A stretch of 64,000 bases of DNA from an uncultured Verrucomicrobiota bacterium. Lineage in GTDB: Bacteria > Verrucomicrobiota > Verrucomicrobiia > Opitutales > Opitutaceae. Made by a program: the position numbers and the translations under genes. The stretch covers positions 186,001-250,000 of the forward strand of contig CAIUGM010000014.1 in NCBI GenBank assembly GCA_903898675.1, given 5' to 3'. Positions 9,401 through 18,310 of the stretch are shown here, piece after piece (the stretch's first letter is position 1; each line of letters opens with the position of its first letter). The notes under the pieces are model-generated. The model was not told the origin of the DNA, made no database searches, and saw nothing but the letters and a program-made list of their open reading frames with translations.

Positions 9401-10298
9401 CCTGTTCCTTCTGGGAACGAAGATCAAAGACTGCCTGCTGGGCGTCCTGCACGCGCTGGTTGAGCGAACTGCGGGCCGCTTTCTTCTCGTCGAGCGAACG
9501 GGTCCGTTCCTCCAACGAGCTGCGGCGGGTGTCGGCATCGCTGCGGAGGGCGGCCACGCGGCCCTCGAAATCAGCCAGCCCGGCGCTCAACTGCGCGTAG
9601 TGGAACCCGCTGTGGGCGAGCGCGAGGTGGCGCAGGCGGAAACTGAGGCGCTTGTACCGCATGGCCTTCGCGGCCTGGCGCTTCAGCGTGCCGATCTGGC
9701 GGGCGACCTCGTTGATGACGTCCGACACGCGCGCCAGGTTCTGCTCGGTCAGGGCGAGCTTGTTCATCGCCTCGCGGCGCTGGCTTTTGTACTTGGTGAT
9801 GCCGGCGGCCTCCTCGAACACCACGCGGCGCTCCTCGGGCTTCGACGACAGGATCTGGTCGATCTGGCCCTGCGCCATGATCGAGTAGCTGGTCCGGCCC
9901 ACGCCGGTGTCCATGAAAAGCTTGTTGATGTCCTTCAGCCGGCAGGGCTGCCCGTTGAAATAATACTCGCCGCCGCCGTCGCGGTTCACCCGGCGCATGA
10001 TCTCGATCTCGTGGAATTCGCTGCCGAGCTGCTTCTCGCAGTCGGTCATGACCAGGGCGACCTCCGAAAACTGCGCCGCCTTGCGGGTGTCGGCGCCCTC
10101 GAAAATCACGTCCTGCATCTTGCCGCCACGGAGGGCCTTGGCGCTCTGTTCGCCCAGCACCCAGCGGATGGCGTCCGCGATGTTGCTCTTGCCGCAGCCG
10201 TTGGGGCCGACGATGGCCGTCACGCCGGGCTCGAAACTGAGGGTGGTATTGTCGGCAAAACTTTTGAAGCCGTGGAGTTTTAGCGCCTTAAGATGCAT
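6495..10298 (-). CDS. smc: chromosome segregation ATPase SMC
   Basis: SMC forms the core of bacterial condensin with ScpA and ScpB and organises and segregates the chromosome. At 1267 aa it is longer than the usual roughly 1180. The N-terminal head opens with [18 protein letters not shown] and has Walker [10 protein letters not shown] at residues 32-40. Long Ala/Glu/Gln-rich coiled coils flank a hinge at about 510-660 ([20 protein letters not shown]). The C-terminal head has the signature LLSGGQKTL (about 1147) and Walker [12 protein letters not shown] (about 1171). An acidic-then-basic insertion at about 970-1010 is encoded partly by a dispersed palindromic repeat (7306-7350). A monocistronic layout is likely. 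Confidence 0.97.
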   Translation of the reverse strand: MHLKALKLHGFKSFADNTTLSFEPGVTAIVGPNGCGKSNIADAIRWVLGEQSAKALRGGKMQDVIFEGADTRKAAQFSEVALVMTDCEKQLGSEFHEIEIMRRVNRDGGGEYYFNGQPCRLKDINKLFMDTGVGRTSYSIMAQGQIDQILSSKPEERRVVFEEAAGITKYKSQRREAMNKLALTEQNLARVSDVINEVARQIGTLKRQAAKAMRYKRLSFRLRHLALAHSGFHYAQLSAGLADFEGRVAALRSDADTRRSSLEERTRSLDEKKAARSSLNQRVQDAQQAVFDLRSQKEQAENQAGLAQVKGAGLAERIASSRDDLTELEMQLKELASQVDTGAQDKQMQLSLLGSSDAVFQDRNRELAVFEGELTKAEQQLSADKFHLLQVESAVARHRTESSGLEVDARTSQNKFDQLSTELAQLREAVALATEALAQVRARVEEARAEQSRSSNEAQAAQAALQAATQAFREGQRKLQEIDRSLAQKTARLKLLQQLQEKWEGFGEGAKALLQGRFAAELGEQKFTPITKDLEVRGEYAKALEAILGASVEAITVADLATAQKILNRLEGDQVGSVCLQVPGFGSPVSTAALPAGLRSASEAVANLDPSHPAASVLSACYLADDLPAFLEFWQANPAFSFLMVATAKGDLVDRRGLIFGGYHKKPANSIVQREVDLRETGKAVVAESKAHDEQRALIEQLNTVLVEAEATLEQKRKDVLAASQVAASITTEEKNAQRAHGEAVNRLARLESDLANHQRDHDEALARLAKAQVQLAAAEAGVTAQKQKISATEAGIAEKRLGRDQKREILAQARLELAERRQKVEVLDRGLSEMGRRRGQLDELLVQRQIELETWSEQVAQLETEAAEQTRRAGEVVRTLAVAQENVEKIRAELQTVEQEIAALEQGLTSIRAEADSAQAELSKHEVKVAETRARAQFLVEEVTREFQAEVAALEWKKLLWHADEEPEGLRELDLDEDEEPAAGVADPGTGLSEAGHKEPRRRKKKENKGEATEADFAALDATNWDEVKSEVDALRQRIGSMGAVNLVAIEEYSELKQRYEFLKTQCDDLTGAKAQLLKAIDDINQTSLEQFKVTFEQIRKNFAYTFQILFGGGRAEIELVTAEDPLESGIEIVAQPPGTKLKGITLLSGGQKTLTAVALLFALYMVKPSPFCLLDELDAPLDESNIHRFTNLLKQFVKESQFIIITHNKSTIAAADAIYGVTMQERGVSKTLSMKFDQSKGDVEVVPPTIADAVRAAAPSTPVGS
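7306..7350. repeat. REP-like double palindrome inside smc
   Basis: Two adjacent palindromes, GGCCGGCCTCGCTGAGGCCGG (7307-7327 region) and CCGGGGTCAGCGACCCCGG (7330-7348), lie within the smc coding sequence. The second is the core of the intergenic element at 6191-6291. It is read in frame on the minus strand as a Gly/Ala/Pro-rich stretch ([15 protein letters not shown]) in a region with no conserved SMC motif, so the protein tolerates it. Confidence 0.8.
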
Positions 10299-10401
10299 TG
10301 AGCTTAAAGCGGCAAACTAGAGGGAGCGCCATTGCCCTCCGCAATGGAAAAAATGACCAAAAGATCGTAGAGAAAATGATAAATACCGGACGATTGACTT
10401 A

Positions 10402-11910
10402 ATGTCGGCTACTGGCTTTCCGGGCCGCTTGCCTACCCCGGCGTCCGGATTATCTAAGTTGGACGTGACCACGACCGCGGACGACAACCCAGCCAGCCAG
10501 ACCAAGCGCTTCATGCCCTGGCTGGTGGCCGTGGCCCTGTTCATGGAGAACCTCGACGCGACCATCGTGAACACCGCGGTGCCGACGATGGCGGCCAACC
10601 TGGAGGTTCAGCCGCTCAGCCTCAAGGCGGTCCTGACCAGCTACACCCTCTGCCTGGCGGTCTTCATCCCGATCAGTGGCTGGATGGCCGATAAATTCGG
10701 GACCAAGCGCGTCTTCACCTGGGCGGTTTCACTGTTCACCCTCGGCTCACTCAGCTGCGGCCTGTCCCTGAGCATCCCCATGCTGGTGGCCTCCCGCGTG
10801 ATCCAGGGCATCGGCGGCGCGATGATGACCCCGGTCGGCCGGCTGGCCCTCGTGCGTACCTTCCCGCGCTCGGAGATGCTGAACGCCATGAACTACGTGG
10901 TCATCCCCGCGCTCATCGGCCCGCTGCTCGGGCCCTTCGTGGGCGGGCTGATCGTCCATTTCCTGCCCTGGCGCACGATCTTCTTCGTCAACCTGCCAAT
11001 GGGCCTGCTCGGGTTGTGGCTCATCAAGCTGCATATGCCGGACTACCGTGACGAGGCCGTGGCCCCGCTCGACCGGATGGGTTTTCTCCTTTTCGGCGGC
11101 GGGATTGCGCTCCTCTCCTACGTCCTCGAGATCTTTGGCGAACACAGCCTGCCGCCCGGGCCCATCCTCGCGTTGCTGGCGGTTTCGTTCGCCTTGCTGG
11201 GTGCCTACTACTGGCACGGCCGGCGGGTCCCGAACCCGGTGATGCGGCTGACCCTGTTTGACACCCGCACCTTCAATGTCGCCGTGCTCGGGGGCATCCT
11301 GACCCGGCTGGGCATCGGGGGCATGCCGTTCCTGCTGCCCCTCCTCTACCAGATTGGCATGGGGTTTCCCGCCTGGCAGGCCGGCCTGCTGACCATGCCG
11401 CAAGCCATCGCCGCGATTACCATGAAGATGATGAGCAAGGGCATCCTCGCCCGCTTTGGCCACCGGCAGGTGCTCATCGCCAACACCGTGCTGTTCGGCG
11501 CAACGATCTGGGTCTTCTCGCTGATCGGCCCGGGCACGCCCATCTGGTGCATTTTGCTCCTGAGCTTTGCCCAGGGGTTCTTCTCCGCGCTCCAGTTCAC
11601 GAGTATGAACACGCTCGTCTATGCGGACATCAGCGACCGTGACGCCAGCATGGCCAACAGCATCGCCAGCACGGCGCAGATGATGGCCCTGAGCTTCGGC
11701 GTGGCCTTTGCGTCCCTGCTGGCCGGCTGGTTCATCGGCCACATCCCGCAGACCGACACGGCCAACTTCGTCCGCGCCCTGCATCATTCGTATCTCGCGC
11801 TGGGCGCCGTGACGATCCTGTCCTCGCTGGTCTTCTGGCGCCTCCAGCCCCACGACGGGGACAACGTCAGCAACCGCGCCGCGTCGCCCGAGGCGGCGGA
11901 AGCCGCGTGA
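10402..11910 (+). CDS. DHA2-family MFS multidrug exporter
   Basis: This 502-aa inner-membrane protein is predicted to be a 14-helix drug:H+ antiporter of the DHA2 (EmrB/QacA) family. Family signs are the first helix with MENLDATIVNTAVPTMA, the loop DKFGTKRVFTW (motif A), the antiporter-like motif GPLLGPFVGG, and helices continuing to about residue 485. The first 35 residues are Pro/Thr-rich and not membrane-embedded; the true start may be an internal codon, but ATG 10402 is the first good one. No EmrA-type membrane fusion protein or regulator is adjacent. The substrate is unknown. Confidence 0.88.
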   Translation: MSATGFPGRLPTPASGLSKLDVTTTADDNPASQTKRFMPWLVAVALFMENLDATIVNTAVPTMAANLEVQPLSLKAVLTSYTLCLAVFIPISGWMADKFGTKRVFTWAVSLFTLGSLSCGLSLSIPMLVASRVIQGIGGAMMTPVGRLALVRTFPRSEMLNAMNYVVIPALIGPLLGPFVGGLIVHFLPWRTIFFVNLPMGLLGLWLIKLHMPDYRDEAVAPLDRMGFLLFGGGIALLSYVLEIFGEHSLPPGPILALLAVSFALLGAYYWHGRRVPNPVMRLTLFDTRTFNVAVLGGILTRLGIGGMPFLLPLLYQIGMGFPAWQAGLLTMPQAIAAITMKMMSKGILARFGHRQVLIANTVLFGATIWVFSLIGPGTPIWCILLLSFAQGFFSALQFTSMNTLVYADISDRDASMANSIASTAQMMALSFGVAFASLLAGWFIGHIPQTDTANFVRALHHSYLALGAVTILSSLVFWRLQPHDGDNVSNRAASPEAAEAA

Positions 11911-11922
11911 GCTGTTTTACCG

Positions 11923-12002
11923 GGTAGCCGCGGTGGAGCGTAGCGACAACGTGGTCGGCCACGTGATCGAAACCACGCTTTCGCAACTCAAGCGCGGCTA
12001 CC
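11923..12002. repeat. 80-bp inverted repeat with GGTAGCCGCG ends
   Basis: Perfect 10-bp ends GGTAGCCGCG (11923-11932) and CGCGGCTACC (11993-12002) bound an interior with a second nested pair around GTGGTCGGCCAC. It sits between the convergent DHA2 exporter and acetyltransferase genes. It resembles the window's other dispersed palindromes and could double as a bidirectional terminator. Confidence 0.65.
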
Positions 12003-12034
12003 ATAAGCAAGTCTGCGTCCCTACCGCCAGCCGC

Positions 12035-12454
12035 TCAATCCCTGACCAGCCGCTTGCCCAGGCTGACCGAACCCTCGACGCTGAAGCCGATGCGCTCGTA
12101 GAAGGCGATCACGCCCCGATTGGTCGGGCGGACCTGCAGGTTGATCTTGGGACAGCCCGCGGCCCTGAGCCGCCGTTCCGCCTCGTCCATCAATGTCTTG
12201 CCCAAGCCACCGCGTTGCCGCGCCGGCTCGACCGCGAGGTAATTGATCCAGCCACGGTGTCCCTCGTAGCCGACCATCACCGTGCCGACGATCCGGCCGT
12301 CGGCTTCGGCGACCAGAAACCACTCGGGGTTCACGCCCAGTTTCCGCGCGATGTCTTTGTGCGGGTCGTTCTGGGGCGCGACGAGGCCGCAGGCCTGCCA
12401 GAGGGCCACGACCGCGGCTTCGTCAGTCGGTTGATACGGACGTATGATGATCAC
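12035..12454 (-). CDS. ypeA: GNAT acetyltransferase, YpeA type
   Basis: This 139-aa protein matches the YpeA branch of GNAT acetyltransferases along its full length: IRPYQPTDEAAVVALWQACGL near the start, NDPHKDIARKL, the beta-strand segment LVAEADGRIVGTVMVGYEGHRG, the acetyl-CoA loop RQRGGLGKTLMDEAE, and the C-terminal FYERIGFSVEGSVSLGKRL. It should transfer an acetyl group from acetyl-CoA to an unknown amine. The GTG at 12454 was chosen because it aligns with the YpeA N-terminus; an upstream TTG at 12484 runs into repeat-like sequence. Confidence 0.88.
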   Translation of the reverse strand: MIIIRPYQPTDEAAVVALWQACGLVAPQNDPHKDIARKLGVNPEWFLVAEADGRIVGTVMVGYEGHRGWINYLAVEPARQRGGLGKTLMDEAERRLRAAGCPKINLQVRPTNRGVIAFYERIGFSVEGSVSLGKRLVRD

Positions 12455-12474
12455 GGGTTCTCTGACAGGCGAAG

Positions 12475-12540
12475 TTGACCACAAATCACACGAATGAACA
12501 CGACCACATCGGTATTCATCCGTGCCATCCGTGGCTAAAC
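12475..12540. repeat. dispersed ATTCGTG-type intergenic repeat
   Basis: The spacer contains GACCACAAATCACACGAATG followed by ATTCATCCGTGCCATCCGTG and a closing GGCTAAA. The two halves are imperfect inverted copies (CACGAATG/CATCCGTG). Similar CACAAAT-ACACGAAT / ATTCGTG-GGTTAA elements are common between genes of Planctomycetes and Verrucomicrobiota. It is non-coding. Confidence 0.6.
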
Positions 12541-12551
12541 CGCCTGGGACA

Positions 12552-13988
12552 TCACTTGTGGTCCCACGGCAGCTTGAGTTTCATTTTCGGGTATTTCCAA
12601 ATCCGGACCACCGAGAACATCTTGCCCGGATTGCAAATGCCGCGCGGATCGAGCGCCCGCTTGACGGCCTGCATCGCCTTCATCTGGGCCGGCCGGTGCT
12701 GGATGCGCAGGAAAGGAGTCTTCGCCAGGCCGATGCCATGCTCGCCGGAAATCGCGCCGCCGAACGCCACGACCGTTTTCATGAGCAATTCCACCGCCGC
12801 CTCGGCCGCCTTGGTCTCGGTGGCATTGTCGCGGTGGTACATGATGTTCACGTGCAGGTTGCCGTCGGCGAGGTGGCCAAAGGTCGGGATGGGCAGCCGG
12901 GACTTGCGCTTCAGGCCGGTCAGGAAGCGGGCAAATTTCTCGTAGTTGCGCATCGGCACCACGATGTCCTCGTTGAGCTTCGCGTCCCCCAGCTCGAACA
13001 TCGCGCCCGAGCACTTGCGGCGGACCTCCCAGAGCTCCTCCACCTCGGCCCGGCTGTGCGCCTCCTTGTAGGCCACCGCGTTGGCCTGCGCCCAGGCCAG
13101 GACGTCGAACTTCAAATCCTCCACCTCGCTCAGCGCCCCAGCGAACTCCAGCAAAATGACCGGCCGGCCGGCCTGGCCGGGGAAAACCGTCTTCCCGGTG
13201 GCGCGCTCGGCGCAGACCACGCTCTCGCGGTCGAGGAATTCGCAGATGGCCGGCTGCAGCCGGGCGCGGAAAAGAACCCGGGCCGACTTGAGGGCACTGA
13301 CCTCGTCCTTGAACGCCGTGAGCAGCGTCCAGCGCGCCGCGGGTTGCGGGATGAGCTTCAGCACCGCGCCGGTCACGATGCCCAGCATGCCCTCGCTGCC
13401 GATCCACAGGTCGCGCAGGTTGAAGCCCGCGGCAAATTTCTTGGTCGCCGTCCCCCACTCCACGTACTCGCCGGTCGGCAGGAAACCGCGCAGGGCGATG
13501 ACGAAGTCGCGCGTCACCCCGTACTTGCCCCCGTGCATGCCGCCGGCGTTGCACGCGATGTTGCCGCCGATCGTGCAGTATTCCTTGGAGGATGGATCGG
13601 GCGGATAGAACCAGCCTTTCTTGGCCGCGGCGCGCTGGATGTCGCCGGTCTTGGCGCCGGCGCCGACGTGCGCCATGCCGGCGTCGGCGTCGATGGTGAT
13701 CTTGTTCAGCCGGAGCATGTCGATCACCCAGCCACCGCGGACCGGTGCCGCCGAGCCCATCAGGGTCGTACCGCGACCGCGGACGGTCACAGGCACGCGA
13801 TACTGGTTGGCCAGTTCCAGTACCACGCCGATTTCCTTTTCCTGCCGTGGGGTGATGACCGCCTCGGGCATGAAGGAAATCTTGCTGCTGTCGAAGGAGG
13901 CCGCCCACAGCCCCTTGGGCGACGTGTCGACGGATGAGCCGAGACGTTTCTTCAGCTGTCGGGTGACAAGGGCATGCTTCGCTATCAT
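12552..13988 (-). CDS. glcD: FAD-binding 2-hydroxyacid oxidase, GlcD family
   Basis: This 478-aa flavoprotein belongs to the GlcD/D-lactate dehydrogenase group of the VAO/PCMH family. An FAD-binding PCMH domain occupies about residues 40-220 (PVTVRGRGTTLMGSAAPVRGG, then CTIGGNIACNAGGMHGGKYG), and a FAD-oxidase C domain follows with the metal/substrate motifs FGHLADGNLHVNIMYH and GGAISGEHGIGLAK. It oxidises glycolate, D-lactate or a related 2-hydroxyacid. GlcE and GlcF partners are absent, so it may act alone or with a distant electron acceptor. It is divergent from a D-2-hydroxyacid dehydrogenase gene, which suggests shared metabolism. Confidence 0.88.
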   Translation of the reverse strand: MIAKHALVTRQLKKRLGSSVDTSPKGLWAASFDSSKISFMPEAVITPRQEKEIGVVLELANQYRVPVTVRGRGTTLMGSAAPVRGGWVIDMLRLNKITIDADAGMAHVGAGAKTGDIQRAAAKKGWFYPPDPSSKEYCTIGGNIACNAGGMHGGKYGVTRDFVIALRGFLPTGEYVEWGTATKKFAAGFNLRDLWIGSEGMLGIVTGAVLKLIPQPAARWTLLTAFKDEVSALKSARVLFRARLQPAICEFLDRESVVCAERATGKTVFPGQAGRPVILLEFAGALSEVEDLKFDVLAWAQANAVAYKEAHSRAEVEELWEVRRKCSGAMFELGDAKLNEDIVVPMRNYEKFARFLTGLKRKSRLPIPTFGHLADGNLHVNIMYHRDNATETKAAEAAVELLMKTVVAFGGAISGEHGIGLAKTPFLRIQHRPAQMKAMQAVKRALDPRGICNPGKMFSVVRIWKYPKMKLKLPWDHK

Positions 13989-14151
13989 GTAGGAGCGTGT
14001 TTACAGGCGATCAGGGGCCGGCTGCAAGCAGGCACCGCAAGTGTTCCGGAACATTGCCGACGACCATCGCCCGATACACTTTGCGGCTGAGGGCACGCCA
14101 AGTTTCGCTTTGAACGCCGTCCGCAGTCCTGTTGTATGGCTCCTACCCTTC

Positions 14152-15111
14152 ATGACCCGCGTCCTCCTCACGACCACCTCCTTCCAAGACACGCCTGGCA
14201 TCCATCACGAGATGCTGGCGAAGACCGGCTTCGAAATCGTCCGGGAACGCGGGCCACTCTCCGAGGCCCGCATGCTCGAACTCGCCGGCCAGTTCGACGC
14301 CTACCTCTGTGGCGACGATGCCCTGACGCGCGCCGTCATCGCGAAATCCCTGCCCCGCCTGAAGGTCATCAGCAAATACGGCATCGGCCTCGACAAGATC
14401 GACGTCGCCGCCGCGACCGAACTCAAGGTGCCGGTGCTCTTCACGCCCGGGGTCAACCACACCACGGTGGCCGAGCACACCTTCGCCCTGCTCCTCGCGT
14501 CCGTCCGCCACCTCGTGGTCGAGGCCAACCACACCGCCGCAGGACGCTGGACGCGGATCACCGGCTCAGAGCTTTACGGCAAGACCCTGGCGATCGTCGG
14601 GTTTGGCCGCATCGGCAAGGAGGTCGCCATCCGCGCGCATGCCTTCGGCCTGAAGCTCGTCGGCTACGGCAATTACTGGGATGAAACCTTTGCCCATCAC
14701 TATGGCATCGAGCGCATCGAGGATTTCGCCGACGTCCTTCGTCGCGCCGACGTCATCTCATTGCACACCAAGCTCACCCCGCAGACGAAGCACCTGATCA
14801 ACGCCCACAATATCGGCCTGCTCAAGCCCGGCGCCGTGATCGTCAATTGCGCCCGGGGCGAGATCGTCGAGCTCGCCCCGCTCGTCGCGGCGCTGAAGTC
14901 CCCCAAGCCCCTCGCCTACGCCGCCGACGTCCTCGACCAGGAGCCGCCGCCCGCCGACCACCCGCTGCTCGGCCTGCCGAACGTGATCATCACCCCGCAC
15001 ATCGGCTCCCGCACCCATGAGAGCGTCCAGCGCCAGGCCAGCTGCGCCGTGGAGAACCTGACGCTGTTCCTTGCCGGCAAAAAGCCGATCGCGCAGGCAA
15101 ATGAGGTTTAA
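14152..15111 (+). CDS. D-isomer-specific 2-hydroxyacid dehydrogenase
   Basis: This 319-aa NAD(H)-dependent dehydrogenase of the PGDH/hydroxypyruvate reductase family interconverts a 2-oxo acid and its hydroxyacid. Visible features: the Rossmann motif IVGFGRIGKEVAIRA (about residues 147-161), the catalytic Arg in VIVNCARGEIVE, Glu in ADVLDQEPPP, and His in NVIITPHIGSRTHES. The ATG at 14152 (MTRVLLTTTSF) fits the family start; the frame is open further upstream without family likeness, and no clear Shine-Dalgarno is seen. It lies upstream of an Ldh2-family gene, and its stop codon falls inside an inverted repeat. Confidence 0.92.
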   Translation: MTRVLLTTTSFQDTPGIHHEMLAKTGFEIVRERGPLSEARMLELAGQFDAYLCGDDALTRAVIAKSLPRLKVISKYGIGLDKIDVAAATELKVPVLFTPGVNHTTVAEHTFALLLASVRHLVVEANHTAAGRWTRITGSELYGKTLAIVGFGRIGKEVAIRAHAFGLKLVGYGNYWDETFAHHYGIERIEDFADVLRRADVISLHTKLTPQTKHLINAHNIGLLKPGAVIVNCARGEIVELAPLVAALKSPKPLAYAADVLDQEPPPADHPLLGLPNVIITPHIGSRTHESVQRQASCAVENLTLFLAGKKPIAQANEV

Positions 15112-15195
15112 GGGGTAAGCTTTAGGTTATAAGGCCCGACCGAGAACCAACCACCAGCGCCACCCTTACACCTTACCCCTTAAACCTTACACCTA
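15105..15195. repeat. dispersed TTTAAGGGGTAAG inverted repeat, copy 2
   Basis: Perfect 15-bp arms GGTTTAAGGGGTAAG (15105-15119) and CTTACCCCTTAAACC (15172-15186) lie about 52 nt apart. The left arm contains the TAA stop of the preceding gene. The right part (ACCTTACCCCTTAAA, then CTTACACCTA) nearly repeats the element after pilB at 6080-6105. It lies in the 91-bp spacer between two plus-strand genes and could attenuate or process their shared transcript. Confidence 0.8.
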
Positions 15196-15202
15196 GTATT
15201 TC

Positions 15203-16300
15203 ATGTCCGAACAATTCTTCATCGTCCCCGAGCAGCAGCACAACGCCCTCATCGCCGCCGCCTACCAGCACCGCGGCTTCCACGCCGACGAGGCGGCCGA
15301 GGGCGCGCGCTTCTGCGCCGAGGCCTCGCGGCACGGCATCCGGACCCACAACGGCATCAAGGCCCTGCATCTCGATCACCTCTTCGGCTCCGGGTCGAAG
15401 GGCTGCGTGCCCGGCGCGCAGATCGAGGAGAAGCCGTCGCGCTTCGCCGCTGCGAAGGTCTGGAACGCCAACAAGAAACTCGGCCAGGCCACCGCCTACC
15501 GCGCCATGGCCGAGGCCATCCGCCTCGCCGACCAGTACGGCGTCGGCACCGTTTCGGTGGACAACGCCTTCCACTACCTCTGGGGCGGCGGCTACGTGAT
15601 GGATGCCGCCAAGCGGGGCTACATCGCCTACACCAACTGCACGGCCGCGCTGGCGGAGGTCGTGCCTTTCGGCGGCAAGTTCCCGACACTCGGCACCAAC
15701 CCGCACTCGTGGGGTTTCCCCACCACTGACGCGGTCGGTTACCCGATAGTGATCGACTGGGCGACGTCCGTCGTCGCCATGGGCCGCGTGCAGCAGCTCA
15801 AGCGCGAGGGCAAGCCGCTCCCGCCGCTCGCCGCGGTGGACAAGGACGGCAATCCGACCACGGACCCGAACCTCGCGGTGTCGCTCCTGCCCTTCGGCGC
15901 ACACAAGGGTTACGGGCTTTCCCTGATCAACGAGCTCGTCGGCGGCTTCGTCGGCGGCTCGCTGCCCACGATCCGCAACCGCTGGGCCCAGGCGGAGGGC
16001 GACAAGGGCACGTGCGTCTTCTTCTTTCAGGTGATCCACCCGGAGGCCCTGAGCGGCGGGGCGTTTGCCAAGGGCCGGAACCAGCAGCAGAACGTCAAGG
16101 CGGTCATCGCCGACGTCCTCGGCCATGGCAACGAAAAGGCCATGCTCCCCGGCCAGCTCGAAGCCACGTGGGCAAAGCACACCGCGGCCGCCCGCGGCCT
16201 CCTCTTCAGCAAGGCCGAGGTCGAGGCCTTCAACGAACTCGCCACCGAGGCCCGGCAGCCGCTTTGGTCGATCGAGTCGTTCAAGACGGTCGCGATCTGA
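15203..16300 (+). CDS. Ldh2-family malate/L-lactate (sulfolactate-type) dehydrogenase
   Basis: This 365-aa NAD(P)-dependent oxidoreductase belongs to the Ldh2 family (MDH type 2, YiaK, AllD, ComC), which lacks a classical Rossmann fold. Family marks are the catalytic His region ASRHGIRTHNG, the segment KKLGQATAYRAMAEAIRLA, SVDNAFHYLWGG, and GTNPHSWGFPT. Substrates in the family include malate, lactate, ureidoglycolate and sulfolactate. The order D-2-hydroxyacid dehydrogenase then Ldh2 enzyme recalls pairs that interconvert hydroxyacid enantiomers; this is inference. Confidence 0.9.
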   Translation: MSEQFFIVPEQQHNALIAAAYQHRGFHADEAAEGARFCAEASRHGIRTHNGIKALHLDHLFGSGSKGCVPGAQIEEKPSRFAAAKVWNANKKLGQATAYRAMAEAIRLADQYGVGTVSVDNAFHYLWGGGYVMDAAKRGYIAYTNCTAALAEVVPFGGKFPTLGTNPHSWGFPTTDAVGYPIVIDWATSVVAMGRVQQLKREGKPLPPLAAVDKDGNPTTDPNLAVSLLPFGAHKGYGLSLINELVGGFVGGSLPTIRNRWAQAEGDKGTCVFFFQVIHPEALSGGAFAKGRNQQQNVKAVIADVLGHGNEKAMLPGQLEATWAKHTAAARGLLFSKAEVEAFNELATEARQPLWSIESFKTVAI

Positions 16301-16350
16301 GCAGCCGATATTCAGGTCGTGCAAGATACCTAGCCGCGGGGCTGGGATGC

Positions 16351-17967
16351 TCAAAACTCCACTTCGACCCGGTCGCCCGAACTGTGCGCGATCTCAAGCA
16401 CGCCACCATTCGTTAATTGCCGCCAAGTCCAGTATTCCCCCGCCGCATTCGCCTTCTCGCCCAGACTGGTCCGGTCCACGGTCACTGCCGATGGCTTGCG
16501 GGGCAGTCGCAGGACTTCGTGCGAGGCCTGGTCATATGTGACATAGGCCACCCTTTGCTGGCTGTATTTAACCATCTGTATAACAGAGCTCGTGCGCAAC
16601 AGATGAGGCTTTGCCGGGCAAAGTTCGGGGTCAGCGGCCATAGCCCGCACAAAATGCCGCATAAAGTCACCATAACCATCGCTCCACCAGATTTCGTAGG
16701 TTTCAGGATTGGGCCACCGATTTTTGCCATCGAGATCGACCGCGTACGTGCACCAGTTTAACTGGCGGATGGCTTCCGGCACCCGGCTGCGGTCGCCGGT
16801 CAGTTCGGCGTAGCGCAGTTCGATGGAAGCATGGCGGGCCGTGTGGCTTTGGCCCTGCATTTTGTAGATGGTTTGCTCCCCGATAACCTTGAGACCGTAT
16901 TGCGCCCAGCCCTCAAGGGCCAGGTTTTGGACCACCCAATCCTGGATGTGCCGGACTTTTTCAGGGCCGTCCGTTACCCAGTCAGGATGATCCAAAATGA
17001 ACCAGGCCATCAGCCCGGCGTTGATCTCCGTATCGGACCAGGAAGTGATGTCTTCGAAAAAGGGGCCCCACCGATTGTTGGCCAGCGGGTAAGCCTTGAG
17101 CCAGTCCGATATCATCGCAAAGGCCGCCCGGTAACGTTTAGGGTCACCGGCCCCGAGGGATTCCAGACTTTGGAAAAGACGCAGGGTCCCGGTCCAGTTG
17201 GTGGTATAGCCCGAGGGAATCGGGCTCACGCCGTCCTTGCCCAAAATGTACCCGACCTCGCCGGTGGCGGTGTTGACCTTGAATGGCAGGGGCGAGTGAT
17301 CGGCATCACCTTTGGCGGTGTGCACGGCCAGCGTGTCCGCAATCTCCATGGCCCTTTGCAAGTAACGTTTTTCTCCTGTTTTCCGATACAGCACCGTCAG
17401 TTCGAAACCGAAATCCCCCGCCTTGTCCGGCTGCGTGAATCCCTTGCCCAGGACCAGGTCGCCATCGTAGACCGGCAGCAGCTCGGTGTTGCAGGGGTAA
17501 GGCAGGTTTGGCCACGCACAATCGGGACCGGAGAAGCCCCACTTGATGTACCAGTCCGCCTGGAATTTCATGTTCGCCAGGACCGCGGGATCGCCCGCGT
17601 AGTCATAGTAGAGGTTAAAGGATGAAAGCATCATCGCGAACTGGCCACCGCCGATACCCAGGTCCGCCGGATCCTGGGTGCGGAACAACAGGTACAGGGG
17701 CGGAAAACGGATGCCAAATCGTTGGCTGAAATTACTCTCCTTGCGCATCCAATAGCCGGGGATGTTACTCCAATATTTCCAGGTCAGCCCGAGAATCTCA
17801 TCGTAGGCCTCGGCCGGATCGGTGTGGTTCCAGGGTATGATTTGCTGATGCGCGTCGGTCCGGATCGGATGGTAGCCTAAAACCTCCCCTTGGTTTTGAC
17901 CGGCGACTCGCGTGCAGGCCAGATTTAGCGTGACCCAAAGTAGAGCAAAGCACGCGGTGTTTTTCAT
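16351..17967 (-). CDS. secreted six-hairpin-like protein, family unclear
   Basis: This 538-aa protein has a signal peptide (MKNTACFALLWVTLNLACTRVAG) and an all-helical layout with recurring Trp/Tyr-rich helices (ADWYIKWGFSGPD, LQRAMEIADTLAVH, DEINAGLMAWFILDHPDW-like segments), as in (alpha/alpha)6 glycosidases or lyases. A C-terminal beta-rich domain is suggested by the last 100 residues. No specific GH family could be assigned. It ends 51 bp from the convergent Ldh2 gene. Its codon use looks less GC-biased than its neighbours, which hints at later acquisition. Export points to extracellular glycan handling, but it sits about 3 kb from the sugar locus, beyond the mobile debris. Confidence 0.7.
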   Translation of the reverse strand: MKNTACFALLWVTLNLACTRVAGQNQGEVLGYHPIRTDAHQQIIPWNHTDPAEAYDEILGLTWKYWSNIPGYWMRKESNFSQRFGIRFPPLYLLFRTQDPADLGIGGGQFAMMLSSFNLYYDYAGDPAVLANMKFQADWYIKWGFSGPDCAWPNLPYPCNTELLPVYDGDLVLGKGFTQPDKAGDFGFELTVLYRKTGEKRYLQRAMEIADTLAVHTAKGDADHSPLPFKVNTATGEVGYILGKDGVSPIPSGYTTNWTGTLRLFQSLESLGAGDPKRYRAAFAMISDWLKAYPLANNRWGPFFEDITSWSDTEINAGLMAWFILDHPDWVTDGPEKVRHIQDWVVQNLALEGWAQYGLKVIGEQTIYKMQGQSHTARHASIELRYAELTGDRSRVPEAIRQLNWCTYAVDLDGKNRWPNPETYEIWWSDGYGDFMRHFVRAMAADPELCPAKPHLLRTSSVIQMVKYSQQRVAYVTYDQASHEVLRLPRKPSAVTVDRTSLGEKANAAGEYWTWRQLTNGGVLEIAHSSGDRVEVEF

Positions 17968-18310
17968 GAGTGGATTCAGTTATTTCCGGGCGCCAGAAGC
18001 CGGTCGCGTGAGGTGGTTGCTCGTTTGGATTTTGCCATTGAGTTGGCTTGATTGCTTGCGCGCCTGTCCCGACTACAGCCAATGGCATTGTTGGCGTCAG
18101 CGACGGATGCAAGTCCATGCCCGCTTAAGCCAATCCAAGTTTGGTAATCGCGTTTACCGTGAACGCGGATGGTCAGGTACAGACTGCAACCCAGGAATGG
18201 CCGCGGCATCAGCGAAAGACCCTCCGGGCAAGCCCCGAGGCATTGCTGCGAACGGTAGGAGCGGCTGCCTGGGCAACCCGGTTGCGCCAGCTGCGCCCAA
18301 GGCATAAGCC
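17968..18310. other. 343-bp spacer without a recognisable gene
   Basis: Short frames exist on both strands, but none has a domain, a credible start or consistent codon use. The plus strand near 18150-18200 contains a phrase that would read as TVNADGQVQTAT, which may be decayed coding sequence. The space should hold the promoter of the secreted protein that starts at 17967. The 63-bp sugar-locus promoter element is absent. Confidence 0.4.

Noticed and set aside
6672-10283. A 1203-codon open frame on the plus strand antisense to smc
   Set aside because: It mirrors the GC-rich third positions of smc, has no domain or motif, and smc on the minus strand has complete ATPase motifs.
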